Of a DNA stretch of 37,124 nt, positions 17,767 through 25,548 are shown piece after piece (positions within the stretch are counted from its first letter, which is position 1; every line of letters starts with the position of its first letter). The notes below the pieces were generated by a model, which was given only the letters and a program-made list of their open reading frames with translations, was not told the origin of the DNA and did not search any database. The stretch is from Rhizobium sp. Q54 (GTDB lineage Bacteria > Pseudomonadota > Alphaproteobacteria > SHVZ01). The translations under genes were made by a program, and so were the position numbers. The stretch covers positions 1 to 37,124 of the forward strand of contig CAMBVS010000040.1 of NCBI GenBank assembly GCA_945871425.1. Direction: 5' to 3'.

Positions 17767-17776
17767 GCCTCACGCC
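17760..17776. terminator. Compact hairpin holding both convergent stop codons
   Basis: GGCGTGA (17760-17766) pairs with TCACGCC (17770-17776) across a 3-base GCC loop. The nrsF stop TGA (17764-17766) and the complement of the regulator stop (17770-17772) both lie inside the stem. Likely a bidirectional terminator for the two convergent operons. There is no T-run. Confidence 0.5.
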
Positions 17777-18414
17777 TCCCGCGGATAGACGATGATCGAC
17801 AGGAACTGGCTCGGCAGCCGGGTCAGCGTCGCCGGGCCGTGCGGCGCGCCGGCATCGAAGAACAGGGCGTCGCCGGGCGAGAGGTCGTAGAGCTTGTCGG
17901 CGTGGCGATAGGCGATGGCGCCCGACAGCATGTAGATGAACTCGACGCCGGCGTGGCGGAAATTGGCGTAGGGCTGCGCTTCCTTGGACAGCGTGATCAG
18001 GTAGGGCTCGACCACCACCTCGCCTCTGAGCGAGTGGCCGAGAAGCTGGTACTGGTGCCCGGCCCTGGTGCCGCGGCGGTCGATGGTGACGCCCTGGCCG
18101 CGCGGGACATAAGAGCAGTCGCGGGCCTCCTCCAGCTCGGCGAAGAGGGCGGAGATCGGCGTGTTCAGCGCGTCGGCCAGCGCCTGCAGCGTCGTCAGCG
18201 ACGGCGAGGTGGCGGCATTCTCGATCTTCGACAGCATGCCGACGGAGAGCCCGGCCTGTCCCGCCAGCTCGGCGACGGTCATGCCGAGCTGCTTTCGAAG
18301 CGCCCGCACGCGGGCGCCGACGGCCTCCTCGACCGTCCGCCGTCCGGATGACGAGGGGGCGTTCGAGCCGGTCTCCGATCCGCCCCTCTCGACCTGCGAT
18401 CGTTTGCCGGCCAT
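17770..18414 (-). CDS. XRE-cupin transcriptional regulator of the methylamine operon
   Basis: A 214-aa regulator. After a 28-residue polar leader comes an XRE helix-turn-helix (LRKQLGMTVAELAGQAGLSVGMLSKIENAATSP is the recognisable stretch, read in two parts around residue 50). The C-terminal cupin barrel has HAGVEFIYMLSGAI and DLSPGDALFFDAGAPHGP. ATG 18414 is 11 bases after the gmaS stop, making it the last gene of that operon. XRE-cupin proteins of the PuuR/SutR type sense small amines, amino acids or sulfur compounds, so control of this operon by a methylamine-pathway intermediate is plausible but inferred. Confidence 0.87.
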   Translation of the reverse strand: MAGKRSQVERGGSETGSNAPSSSGRRTVEEAVGARVRALRKQLGMTVAELAGQAGLSVGMLSKIENAATSPSLTTLQALADALNTPISALFAELEEARDCSYVPRGQGVTIDRRGTRAGHQYQLLGHSLRGEVVVEPYLITLSKEAQPYANFRHAGVEFIYMLSGAIAYRHADKLYDLSPGDALFFDAGAPHGPATLTRLPSQFLSIIVYPREA

Positions 18415-18425
18415 GCCGTGCCTCT

Positions 18426-19724
18426 TCAGCAGTCGAGCGTGGTCTGGCGCTCCCACTCGGTCAGGTGCCGCGCGTAGTCGTTCCAGTCGGCGCGACGGAG
18501 CTTGAGATACGAAGAGATGAAGGAGGCGCCGAGACCGTTCTTGAGCACCGTCGACGCCTCCAGCGCGCGCAGCGCATCCAGCAGGTTGAGCGGCAGCCGC
18601 TTGGCGCCCTTCACCGTGTGGCCGTCGGTGTACATGTTGATGTCGAGACGCTTGCCGGGATCGCGGCGGTTGTCGATGCCGTCGAGGCCGGCGACCAGCA
18701 GCGCCGCCTGCAGCAGGTAGGGATTGACCGCGCCGTCCGGCAGGCGGAACTCGAAGCGGCCGGGCTCGGGGATGCGGATCATGTGGGTGCGGTTGTTGCC
18801 GGTGTAGGTGACGGTGTTGGGCGACCAGGTCGCGCCGGACAGCGTCACCGGCGCGTTGATGCGCTTGTAGGAGTTCACCGTCGGGTTGGTCAGCGCGCAG
18901 AGCGCTTCGGCATTGTGGATGACGCCGCCGATGAACTGGTAGGCAAGGGGGGCGAGGCCGAGCTCGCCCTTCGGGTCCTCGAACAGGTTCTTCCTGCCCT
19001 TCCACAGCGAGACATGGGCGTGGCAGCCGCTGCCGGTCAGGTTCATGAACGGCTTCGGCATGAAGGTGGCGCGGAGCCCGTGCTTCTCGGCGATGGTCTT
19101 GACCATGTACTTGAAGAAGGCATGGCGGTCGGCGGTCACCAGCGCCGCGTCGTACTCCCAGTTCATCTCGAACTGGCCGTTCGCATCCTCATGGTCGTTC
19201 TGATAGGGCTTCCAGCCCAGCGACAGCATCGCATCGCAGATCTCGGTGATGACGTCGTAGCGCCGCGTCAGCGCCGACTGGTCGTAGCAGGGCTTCGACT
19301 GGCGGTCGGCGGCATCCGAGATCCCCATTCCGTCCTGGGTGATGAGGAAATATTCGCACTCGACGCCGGTCTTCATCTCGAAGCCCTTGGCGTCGGCACC
19401 GGCGACGAGGCGCTTCAGCAGGTTACGGGGCGCCTGCTCGACCAGCTTGCCGTCCATGACGAGGTCGGAGGCGAGCCAGCCGACCTCGGGCTTCCAGGGA
19501 AGCTGGATCAGGCTCGCCGGATCGGGAACGGCGAAGAGGTCGGGATCGGCCGGCGTCATGTCGAGCCAGGTAGCGAATCCGGCGAAGCCCGCGCCCGATT
19601 TCTGCATGGCGCCGATCGCCGCCGCTGGAACCAGCTTGGCCCGCTGGACGCCGAAGAGGTCGGTATAGGAGATCATGAAATACTTGATCCCCTTCTCCTT
19701 CGCGACCTTCGCCAGATCCGTCAT
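18426..19724 (-). CDS. gmaS: Gamma-glutamylmethylamide synthetase (GmaS; glutamine synthetase type III-like)
   Basis: A 432-aa member of the glutamine synthetase superfamily, GlnT/GmaS branch. It should ligate methylamine to glutamate with ATP, the first step of the N-methylglutamate pathway. Visible active-site motifs are VECEYFL (metal-binding Glu), NGQFEMNW, GSGCHAHVSLW (His and ATP site), NNRTHMIRIP and GRFEFRLPDGAVNPYL. ATG 19724 follows AAGGAGG. The gene is 25 bases after mgsC and 11 bases before the regulator gene. The assignment as GmaS instead of a true glutamine synthetase rests on length, the short N-terminal domain and the adjacent mgsABC. Confidence 0.87.
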   Translation of the reverse strand: MTDLAKVAKEKGIKYFMISYTDLFGVQRAKLVPAAAIGAMQKSGAGFAGFATWLDMTPADPDLFAVPDPASLIQLPWKPEVGWLASDLVMDGKLVEQAPRNLLKRLVAGADAKGFEMKTGVECEYFLITQDGMGISDAADRQSKPCYDQSALTRRYDVITEICDAMLSLGWKPYQNDHEDANGQFEMNWEYDAALVTADRHAFFKYMVKTIAEKHGLRATFMPKPFMNLTGSGCHAHVSLWKGRKNLFEDPKGELGLAPLAYQFIGGVIHNAEALCALTNPTVNSYKRINAPVTLSGATWSPNTVTYTGNNRTHMIRIPEPGRFEFRLPDGAVNPYLLQAALLVAGLDGIDNRRDPGKRLDINMYTDGHTVKGAKRLPLNLLDALRALEASTVLKNGLGASFISSYLKLRRADWNDYARHLTEWERQTTLDC

Positions 19725-19749
19725 CGTCCCCCTCCTTATCTCATCGTCG

Positions 19750-21072
19750 TCAGATGGCGCCGCCTCCGGGAATCCATCCGGTGCCGGCGAGCGGCACCCG
19801 TGCCATGGCGGCAGCCTCGATGGTCAGCGCCACCAGGTCCTCGGGCTCAAGATTGTGCACATGGCTCTTGCCGCAGGCACGCGCGATCGTCTGCGCTTCG
19901 AGCATCATGACCGAGAGATAGTTGGCGAGCCGGCGCCCGGCCTTCACCGGATCGAGGCGGCGCATCAGCTCTGGGTCCTGGGTGGTGATGCCGGCGGGAT
20001 CGCGGCCCTCGTGCCAGTCGTCATAGGCGCCAGCGGTGGTGCCGAGCTTGGCGTACTCGCCTTCCAGCGCCGGGTCGTTGTCGCCGAGGGCGACCAGCGC
20101 CGCGGTGCCGATCGAGACCGCGTCGGCGCCGAGCGCCAGCGCCTTGGCGACGTCGGCGCCGTTGCGGACGCCGCCGGAGACGATCAGCTGCACCTTCCGG
20201 TGCAGGCCGAGATCGATCAGCGCCTGCACCGCAGGCCGGATCGCCGACAGAAGCGGCAGGCCGACATTCTCGATGAAGACTTCCTGGGTTGCGGCCGTCC
20301 CGCCCTGCATGCCGTCGAGCACGACGACGTCGGCGCCGGCCTTCACGGCAAGCGCCGTGTCGTAATAGGGGCGGGACGCGCCGACCTTGACGTAGATCGG
20401 CTTCTCCCAGTCGGTGATCTCGCGGATCTCCTCGATCTTGATCTGCAGGTCGTCGGGTCCGGTCCAGTCCGGATGGCGGCAGGCCGAGCGCTGGTCGATG
20501 CCGACCGGCAGCACGCGCATGCCGGCGACGCGCTCGGTGATCTTCTGCCCGAGAAGCATGCCGCCGCCGCCGGGCTTGGCCCCCTGGCCGACGACGATCT
20601 CGATCGCGTCCGCCCGGCGGAGGTCGTCGGGGTTCATGCCGTAGCGCGACGGCAGGATCTGGTAGACCAGCAGCGAGGAGTGCCCGCGCTCCTCCTCGGT
20701 CATGCCGCCGTCGCCGGTCGTCGTCGAGGTGCCGACGGTGGAGGCGCCGCGTCCCAGCGCCTCCTTGGCGTTGGCGGAGAGCGAGCCGAAGCTCATGCCG
20801 GCGATGGTGATCGGGATCTTTAGCTCGATCGGCTTCGACGCATGGCGCGAGCCCAGGACGACGTTGGTGCCGCAGCGCTCGCGGTAGCCTTCCAGCGGAT
20901 ATCGCGAGATCGAGGCGCCGAGGAAGAGCAGGTCGTCGAAATGCGGCACCCGGCGCTTGGCGCCGCCGCCGCGGATATCGTAGATGCCGGTCGCCGCCGC
21001 GCGGCGGATCTCCGACAGCGTGTAGTCGTCGAAGGTCGCCGACTTCCGGGGCGTGGTGTTGGGCGCGCTCAT
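19750..21072 (-). CDS. mgsC: N-methylglutamate synthase subunit C (FMN-binding, glutamate synthase-like)
   Basis: A 440-aa FMN-dependent subunit resembling the central domain of glutamate synthase large chain (also called GlxD). It should catalyse formation of N-methylglutamate from the methylamine released by MgsA. The barrel motifs are visible: ITIAGMSFGSLSANAKEAL, the TTTGDGGMTEEERG loop, GQGAKPGGGGMLLGQKI, VVVLDGMQGGTAATQE and LIVSGGVRNGADVAKALALG. ATG 21072 lies 2 bases after the mgsB stop. There is no N-terminal amidotransferase domain; that is supplied by MgsA. Confidence 0.9.
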   Translation of the reverse strand: MSAPNTTPRKSATFDDYTLSEIRRAAATGIYDIRGGGAKRRVPHFDDLLFLGASISRYPLEGYRERCGTNVVLGSRHASKPIELKIPITIAGMSFGSLSANAKEALGRGASTVGTSTTTGDGGMTEEERGHSSLLVYQILPSRYGMNPDDLRRADAIEIVVGQGAKPGGGGMLLGQKITERVAGMRVLPVGIDQRSACRHPDWTGPDDLQIKIEEIREITDWEKPIYVKVGASRPYYDTALAVKAGADVVVLDGMQGGTAATQEVFIENVGLPLLSAIRPAVQALIDLGLHRKVQLIVSGGVRNGADVAKALALGADAVSIGTAALVALGDNDPALEGEYAKLGTTAGAYDDWHEGRDPAGITTQDPELMRRLDPVKAGRRLANYLSVMMLEAQTIARACGKSHVHNLEPEDLVALTIEAAAMARVPLAGTGWIPGGGAI

Positions 21073-21074
21073 CG

Positions 21075-21773
21075 TCAGTACACGTTGTCGACGTGGAAGT
21101 GATAGAGGCGCCGGGCCGAGCCGTAGCGCCTGAACCGGCCGAGGTCGACGCCGGTCATTCCGCCCGCCGCCAGCTTCCGCGCCAGCTTGGCCTTGTGGTG
21201 ATCGGTCATCGGCTTCTCGATGCAGTCGGCGCCGAGGCTGGCGACCTTGCCGCGGACATAGAGGCGGGCCTCGTAGATGGAGTCGCCGAGGCTCTCGCCG
21301 GCGTCGCCCAGCACCACCAGCGTGCCGGCCTGGGCCATGAACGCCGACATGTGGCCGACGCCGCCCTTCACCAGGATGTCGACGCCCTTCATCGAGATGC
21401 CGCAGCGGGCCGACGCGTTGCCGTCGATGATCAGCCGGCCGCCGCAGCCGGTGGCGCCGGCCGACTGGCTGGCATCGCCCTTCACATGCACCGTGCCGGA
21501 CATGATGTTCTCGGCGACGCCGACGCCGGCATTGCCGTTCACCACCACCGTCGCGTGCTTGTTCATGCCGGCGCAGTAGTAGCCGACATGGCCGTCGATC
21601 TCGATGGCGATCGGGGCGTCGATGCCGACCGCGACCGAATGCCGCCCGCGCGGGTTTGCGATGCGCCAGAGCGTCTCGTTGGTGTCGGGCCTAAGCTGGT
21701 GGAGCGCCTGGTTGAGCTGGCGGAGCCGGGTCGAGGCGAGGTCGACGACGTGCGCGCGATCGGCCGTGGTCAA
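21075..21773 (-). CDS. mgsB: N-methylglutamate synthase subunit B (GXGXG domain)
   Basis: A 232-aa protein matching the C-terminal GXGXG beta-helix domain of glutamate synthase large chain (GlxC/MgsB). The repeated helix turns show as IDGHVGYYCAG, VVNGNAGVGVAENIMSG, VKGDASQSAGATGCGG, IDGNASARCGISMKG and VLGDAGESLGDSIYE. The start is TTG 21773, overlapping the mgsA stop as TTGA; no ATG or GTG precedes the conserved region and the first internal ATG would delete half the domain. It is structural and probably couples the amidotransferase and FMN subunits. Confidence 0.88.
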   Translation of the reverse strand: MTTADRAHVVDLASTRLRQLNQALHQLRPDTNETLWRIANPRGRHSVAVGIDAPIAIEIDGHVGYYCAGMNKHATVVVNGNAGVGVAENIMSGTVHVKGDASQSAGATGCGGRLIIDGNASARCGISMKGVDILVKGGVGHMSAFMAQAGTLVVLGDAGESLGDSIYEARLYVRGKVASLGADCIEKPMTDHHKAKLARKLAAGGMTGVDLGRFRRYGSARRLYHFHVDNVY

Positions 21774-22669
21774 TTCGGCCGCTCCCAGAAATAGACGGTC
21801 GCCGGCTCCGGCTCCCAGATCCTCGCATTGCCGATGTCGGGCAGGTCGACGAGCGCCCGGTACTCCGAGCCGAAGGCGACGTAGCGGTCGGTCTCGGCCA
21901 TCACCGCGGGCTTGCAGGCGATGGGATCGCGCAGCACGCCGAAGCCGGACTCGGTGCCGACGACGAAGGTGTAGAAGCCGTCGAGATCGGTCAGCGCATC
22001 GGTCAGCGCCTGCTTCAGGCTGGCGCCCTTGTGCATCCGCGCCGTCAGGTATCCGGCGGCGACCTCGCTGTCGTTGTCTGTGGCGAACTCGAGGCCCTCG
22101 CGCAAGAGCTCGCGGCGGACGGCGTTGTGGTTGGAGAGCGAGCCGTTGTGGACCAGGCACTGGTCGAGCCCGGTGGTGAAGGGGTGCGCGCCGTCGGTGG
22201 TCACCGCCGACTCCGTTGCCATTCTTGTGTGGCCGATGCCGTGGGTGCCCTGCATGCGTTCCAGGCCGAAGCGGGTCGCGACCAGGTCGGGGCGGCCGAC
22301 TTCCTTGTAGAGCTCCATGCGCCGGCCGGCGCCGACCACGGCGATCTCCGGCGCGATGCGCGTCAGTGCCGCCCGGGCCTCGGCCTCGCGGGCGGCCGGG
22401 AGGGAGAGGACGCCGTGGGTGTCGCGGCCGATCGCCGGGATCTGGATGCCGAGCGCGTCGGACAGCCGGCGGGCGACGGCGCCGAAGTCGGTGCCCTTAG
22501 GCCCGCGGACCGTCAGCTTGGTGGTCCCGGCGGCGCCGGGACCGAAGACGGCGAAGCCGGCGCTGTCGGGGCCGCGGTCGCAGAGAACCCCGAGCATGCC
22601 CGCCATCAGGCTGCCCAGCTCGGGCTCCAGCTTCGGATCCTTGAGGAAAAGTCCGACGATTCCGCACAT
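21770..22669 (-). CDS. mgsA: N-methylglutamate synthase subunit A (class II glutamine amidotransferase)
   Basis: A 299-aa class II (Ntn) amidotransferase, GlxB/MgsA type. Cys2 in MCGIVGLF is the nucleophile after Met removal, which fixes the ATG at 22669. Supporting motifs are HTRMATESAVTTDGAHPF, HNGSLSNHNAVRREL and FATDNDSEVAAGYL. In the N-methylglutamate pathway it releases methylamine from gamma-glutamylmethylamide and channels it to MgsC. It is the first gene of the operon, with GGGAG about 9 bases upstream. The 96 bases before it probably hold the promoter, but no clear boxes are seen. Confidence 0.9.
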   Translation of the reverse strand: MCGIVGLFLKDPKLEPELGSLMAGMLGVLCDRGPDSAGFAVFGPGAAGTTKLTVRGPKGTDFGAVARRLSDALGIQIPAIGRDTHGVLSLPAAREAEARAALTRIAPEIAVVGAGRRMELYKEVGRPDLVATRFGLERMQGTHGIGHTRMATESAVTTDGAHPFTTGLDQCLVHNGSLSNHNAVRRELLREGLEFATDNDSEVAAGYLTARMHKGASLKQALTDALTDLDGFYTFVVGTESGFGVLRDPIACKPAVMAETDRYVAFGSEYRALVDLPDIGNARIWEPEPATVYFWERPN

Positions 22670-22765
22670 GTCCGGCTGGCTCCCATCCTGGCCCCGCCCG
22701 ATGATACGGCGGGCGGCGGGACGGTCAACTGCCGGAAACGAATTTTCCTGAGAGGAAAACCGAGG

Positions 22766-23446
22766 CTAGCGGGCGTTAACGTAGTAGAACCGCGCGTCCG
22801 GCAGCATCGACGGGCGGGCCGGGACGTGCGGGTTCATTCCCGACGGTACTGGCGATGGCGCCTCGAAATACTCGATGTAAAGCGGCGTCAGCGCCTGCCC
22901 GACGGCGCAGAACGAGGCGAAGACGACGCCGAAGAGACCGACATAGAGGGCGATCGGATTGGCCGGGGCGACGATGCCGCCGGCGATCACGTTCACCAGG
23001 TTCTCGCCGCCGGCGATCAGCGCGGCGGCGGTGCCGCTGGTCCCGCCGAGCAGGCATCCCATGCTCTGCTTGGCCGTGTCCGACCAACCCTCGCTCTGCG
23101 AGGCGTCCGGCTCAAGCGTCGGAAAGCTCGGACCGTAGGACTTGGCGTAGAGGACGGCGCGGTCGTACAGGCCGGACGCTTGGCCGGCGACGTTGGAGGC
23201 GAGCGGCGGCAGGGCAGGCATATAGGCCATGGTGGCGGTCATCGCCCGGCCGAACATGCCGGCGCTCTCGCCATCAGGCAGCGGTTCGGACGAAGGCACG
23301 GCCGGGCTCGCCCAGGGCGTCCACGCGCTCACCGAAGAGAGCAGGCGCTCGCTCCACCCCTGCGCGGCAGCAGGCTGCGCCAGCACGAAAAACGCGCCGA
23401 TCACCGACGTCGCGACGAACTTGCCAAGCACCTTCGCCCCCTTCAT
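22766..23446 (-). CDS. Secreted/membrane hypothetical protein
   Basis: A 226-aa protein I do not recognise. The N-terminus KGAKVLGKFVATSVIGAFFVLAQ is a signal peptide with an AAAQ cleavage region near residue 28. A Pro/Ser/Ala-rich stretch follows. A hydrophobic Gly-Ala-rich double segment (GCLLGGTSGTAAALIAGGENLV and IALYVGLFGVVFASFCAVGQAL) starts near residue 127 and looks like a membrane hairpin. The C-terminus is polar and ends YYVNAR. ATG 23446 is preferred over the upstream TTG because GGAG lies about 8 bases before it. It opens the run of unusual envelope genes. Confidence 0.6.
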   Translation of the reverse strand: MKGAKVLGKFVATSVIGAFFVLAQPAAAQGWSERLLSSVSAWTPWASPAVPSSEPLPDGESAGMFGRAMTATMAYMPALPPLASNVAGQASGLYDRAVLYAKSYGPSFPTLEPDASQSEGWSDTAKQSMGCLLGGTSGTAAALIAGGENLVNVIAGGIVAPANPIALYVGLFGVVFASFCAVGQALTPLYIEYFEAPSPVPSGMNPHVPARPSMLPDARFYYVNAR

Positions 23447-23863
23447 TCTGCCGATCTCCAAATCACTCTACCTGCGGCAGATGAAATCGTCGAGACTCGA
23501 CCATCGTCTAGTCTGCCGCGGCCGCACAATGCCGCATTGGGCTCGGAAAGGCGCAACCGGGTGTCCCGGCGGTGCCGCGACTTGTCGCCGCGGGCCGGCG
23601 ACGCAGGGGCGTCGGGCCGGCGGTTCCGCTTGCGTTCCCGGGATCGCGGGCGCCGGTCACCGACGCCGGGCGGCTCGCTTCAGGTTGCCGAGGCGAGAAT
23701 ATCGAGCCGCGGTCGGTGCCCGCCGGCCGGTCGTCATGCCCAGGCCTTGGGCAGGTGGAGCTCCCCGAAGGTGATGAATTCCTATTGCACAGTCAGCAGT
23801 TATCGGGATCTATTACGCACTGCGTGAGAGCCCGAAAAAGTCGGGCTCAGCAGAGGGGAGCGC
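23447..23863. other. 417-base divergent intergenic region
   Basis: No gene with convincing coding character is seen between the two divergent starts. The middle (about 23510-23750) is very GC-rich. The segment 23780-23825 is distinctly AT-richer and contains TTGCAC (about 23785) and TCTATT 18 bases later, a weak candidate promoter for the rightward gene. A perfect 8-bp hairpin (23828-23848) follows it. The leftward promoter is not obvious. Confidence 0.45.
23828..23848 (+). promoter_or_regulatory. 5'-leader hairpin immediately upstream of the 23864 gene
   Basis: GAGCCCGA (23828-23835) and TCGGGCTC (23841-23848) form a perfect 8-bp stem with an AAAAG loop. It ends 4 bases before the GAGGGGAG ribosome binding site of the next gene. 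With no T-run after it, a leader stabiliser or a protein-binding site is more likely than a terminator. Confidence 0.45.
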
Positions 23864-24310
23864 ATGGCTGAGTGGCAGGATCTTCGGCGGGACGGCGAGG
23901 AGGATCGGCGCAAATACGCCGAACTCATCAAGCTTCACGCCTACAACTCGAACTTCATCACCCGCGACCAGGAGATGAAGATCCTGGAAGACGGCGTGTC
24001 CAGGTTCCGCATCACGCTCGACGAGAGCCGGGGCATCCTCCTCAGCGTCACCGACGCCAACGACATCGCCCTCGAAAACGAGGTGCAGCGCACCGCCAAG
24101 CAGATGCTGCAGACTTCCGCCGACACCAAGAAACGTATCGCCCGGCGCGATTTCGACCAGGTTGTCGCCTACTACAGGTCGCGCACCCGCGGCGCGCTCA
24201 GCGACGAGGATGTCCGCAAGCGGGTGAAGGGCTTGGTCGGCGATCTGGAGCTCAGGCCGAAGCGGAGCGGGCTGATCCTGCGGACCCGGCGCTGGTATCG
24301 TTCGATCTGA
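23864..24310 (+). CDS. Stand-alone copy of the domain found at the C-terminus of the carbonic-anhydrase-like protein
   Basis: A 148-aa soluble, highly charged protein of no known family. Residues 44-148 align without gaps to residues 204-308 of the protein at 29080-30006; I count about 28 identities in 105. Shared landmarks are GV near the domain start, a DE pair, R-x-DF, R-x-RVKG, an RP pair and a terminal RRWY-x-x-I. Prediction by eye is mostly helical, with a conserved basic C-terminus. GAGGGGAG precedes the ATG by 3 bases, with a leader hairpin just upstream. Function unknown; the sharing suggests both proteins bind the same partner. Confidence 0.75.
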   Translation: MAEWQDLRRDGEEDRRKYAELIKLHAYNSNFITRDQEMKILEDGVSRFRITLDESRGILLSVTDANDIALENEVQRTAKQMLQTSADTKKRIARRDFDQVVAYYRSRTRGALSDEDVRKRVKGLVGDLELRPKRSGLILRTRRWYRSI

Positions 24311-24363
24311 CCCGAGGCGTGGCGCGGGCGTGGCGGTCGTCGAAGCTTGAAGGAGTGGGTGGG

Positions 24364-24678
24364 ATGCGTAGATCGGCTTTGGCCTTGGCCCTGGTATTGG
24401 CGGCAGCTCCGGCTCTGGCGCAGCCCCGTCAGGCCGCGCCCGCGGCGCCGCTGCCCACGCCCGCCCCTGCGGCGCCGATGCCGGCCGCCAAGTCGAAGGC
24501 GCTGATCGCCGGCATGACGGTCCAGCAGACCGCGGCTCTGGGGGCCGGCCTCTTCGTCGGCGCGATCGCCGGCTCGGCCATGGTCGGCGGTTCGGTCGGC
24601 GCCGTCATCGGCGGCATCTCCGGCGTCCTGGTCGGGAACTGGTGGTACGCCACCTACCGCGAAGACGACGACAACTGA
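24364..24678 (+). CDS. Small exported Gly/Ala-rich hypothetical protein
   Basis: A 104-aa protein. A signal peptide (ALALALVLAAAPALAQ, cleavage near residue 19-20) is followed by a Pro/Ala linker and a glycine-rich hydrophobic segment (LGAGLFVGAIAGSAMVGG, then VGAVIGGISGVLVGNWWY), ending in an acidic EDDDN tail. The glycine spacing is of glycine-zipper type, pointing to membrane insertion or oligomerisation. ATG 24364 has GAAGGAG 8 bases upstream. No lipobox is seen. It resembles the small lipoprotein at 10466 only in the zipper pattern. Confidence 0.65.
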   Translation: MRRSALALALVLAAAPALAQPRQAAPAAPLPTPAPAAPMPAAKSKALIAGMTVQQTAALGAGLFVGAIAGSAMVGGSVGAVIGGISGVLVGNWWYATYREDDDN

Positions 24679-24735
24679 CGCTGGCGAGCAGGTACCCCGC
24701 GCTCGTGACTTTCTCGCGGTAGAGGCGGATCTCGC

Positions 24736-25533
24736 GTGTCTAGCAGCTTCTCCCTCGCATTCTGGCTCGCGAGCCAGCCGCTGGCGCAGTCGGCGGTGGC
24801 GCTGATCGGCGCCGGCTTCCTGATCTCCCTGCTCGGGCACTACATCGTCAGCCAGTATTTCACCGTGGCCGAGCTGCAGCCGAACAACCTCGTCGGCGGC
24901 TTCAAGTATTCCTTCATCGCCGAGGTCTACGCCGTCACCGTGGCCCTCTGCCTGGTCGGTTCCTGGGAGATCTACCAGAGCGCCCGCGACACCGTGCAGC
25001 GCGAGGCGGCGACAATGTACTTCCTTCTGCAGGCGGCGCCGGTCTACAGCGAGCCCGGGCAGGAGGGGCCTCGCCAGGCGATGGAGCTGGGCGTCCGCAA
25101 CTACGCCAAGGCCGTGGTCGAGAAGGACTGGGACAACATGCGCCGCGGGCGCACCGTCGGCGGCTCCGACCCGGAGTTCAACCTACTCGTCCGGGCCTAT
25201 CTCGACGTCGAGCCCAGGACCGCGGCTCAGCAGGCGCTGCAGCAGAACACCTCGCAATGGCTGATGCAGGTGAGCGAGCTTCGCATCAACCGGCTGAGCA
25301 GCGTGTCCCGGACGCTGACCGGGCTGCTCTGGCTTCTGGTCATCACCTCGACCGGCATCGTCTTCGTCTTCCCGTGGTTCTTCGGCAGCCCCAACCAGAT
25401 CACCCAGTCGATCATGGGGGCGCTCGCCTCGGTGACGATGACCAGCGTCATCCTGGTCGCGGTCAAGCTCGCCTATCCCTTCGCCGGCGAAGCCCTGGTC
25501 ACGCCCGGGACCTTCCTGACGCTGATGAACTGA
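24736..25533 (+). CDS. DUF4239 (bestrophin-like) membrane protein
   Basis: A 265-aa inner-membrane protein matching the DUF4239 pattern: helix pairs near the N-terminus (ALIGAGFLISLLGHYIV, IAEVYAVTVALCLVGSW), the EA segment of a long cytoplasmic/periplasmic domain with YAKAVVEKDWDNMRRG, then two C-terminal helices separated by FPWFFGSPNQ and the closing AYPFAGEALVTPG motif. The start is GTG 24736. DUF4239 proteins are predicted bestrophin-like anion-channel relatives, but activity is not shown. The stop codon sits in a hairpin shared with the convergent gene. Confidence 0.82.
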   Translation: MSSSFSLAFWLASQPLAQSAVALIGAGFLISLLGHYIVSQYFTVAELQPNNLVGGFKYSFIAEVYAVTVALCLVGSWEIYQSARDTVQREAATMYFLLQAAPVYSEPGQEGPRQAMELGVRNYAKAVVEKDWDNMRRGRTVGGSDPEFNLLVRAYLDVEPRTAAQQALQQNTSQWLMQVSELRINRLSSVSRTLTGLLWLLVITSTGIVFVFPWFFGSPNQITQSIMGALASVTMTSVILVAVKLAYPFAGEALVTPGTFLTLMN

Positions 25534-25548
25534 CGCCTCGGCGTCAGT
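25529..25548. terminator. Perfect palindrome containing both convergent stop codons
   Basis: ACTGACGC (25529-25536) pairs perfectly with GCGTCAGT (25541-25548) around a CTCG tetraloop. It holds the DUF4239 stop TGA (25531-25533) and the complement of the facing gene's stop (25544-25546) at mirror positions. Likely a bidirectional terminator without a T-run. Confidence 0.55.

Noticed and set aside
18426..22669. An ammonia-assimilation glutamine synthetase/glutamate synthase operon
   Set aside because: The three glutamate-synthase-like domains are separate genes, no small NADPH subunit is present, and the synthetase is of the GmaS/GlnT type. The set matches mgsABC-gmaS.
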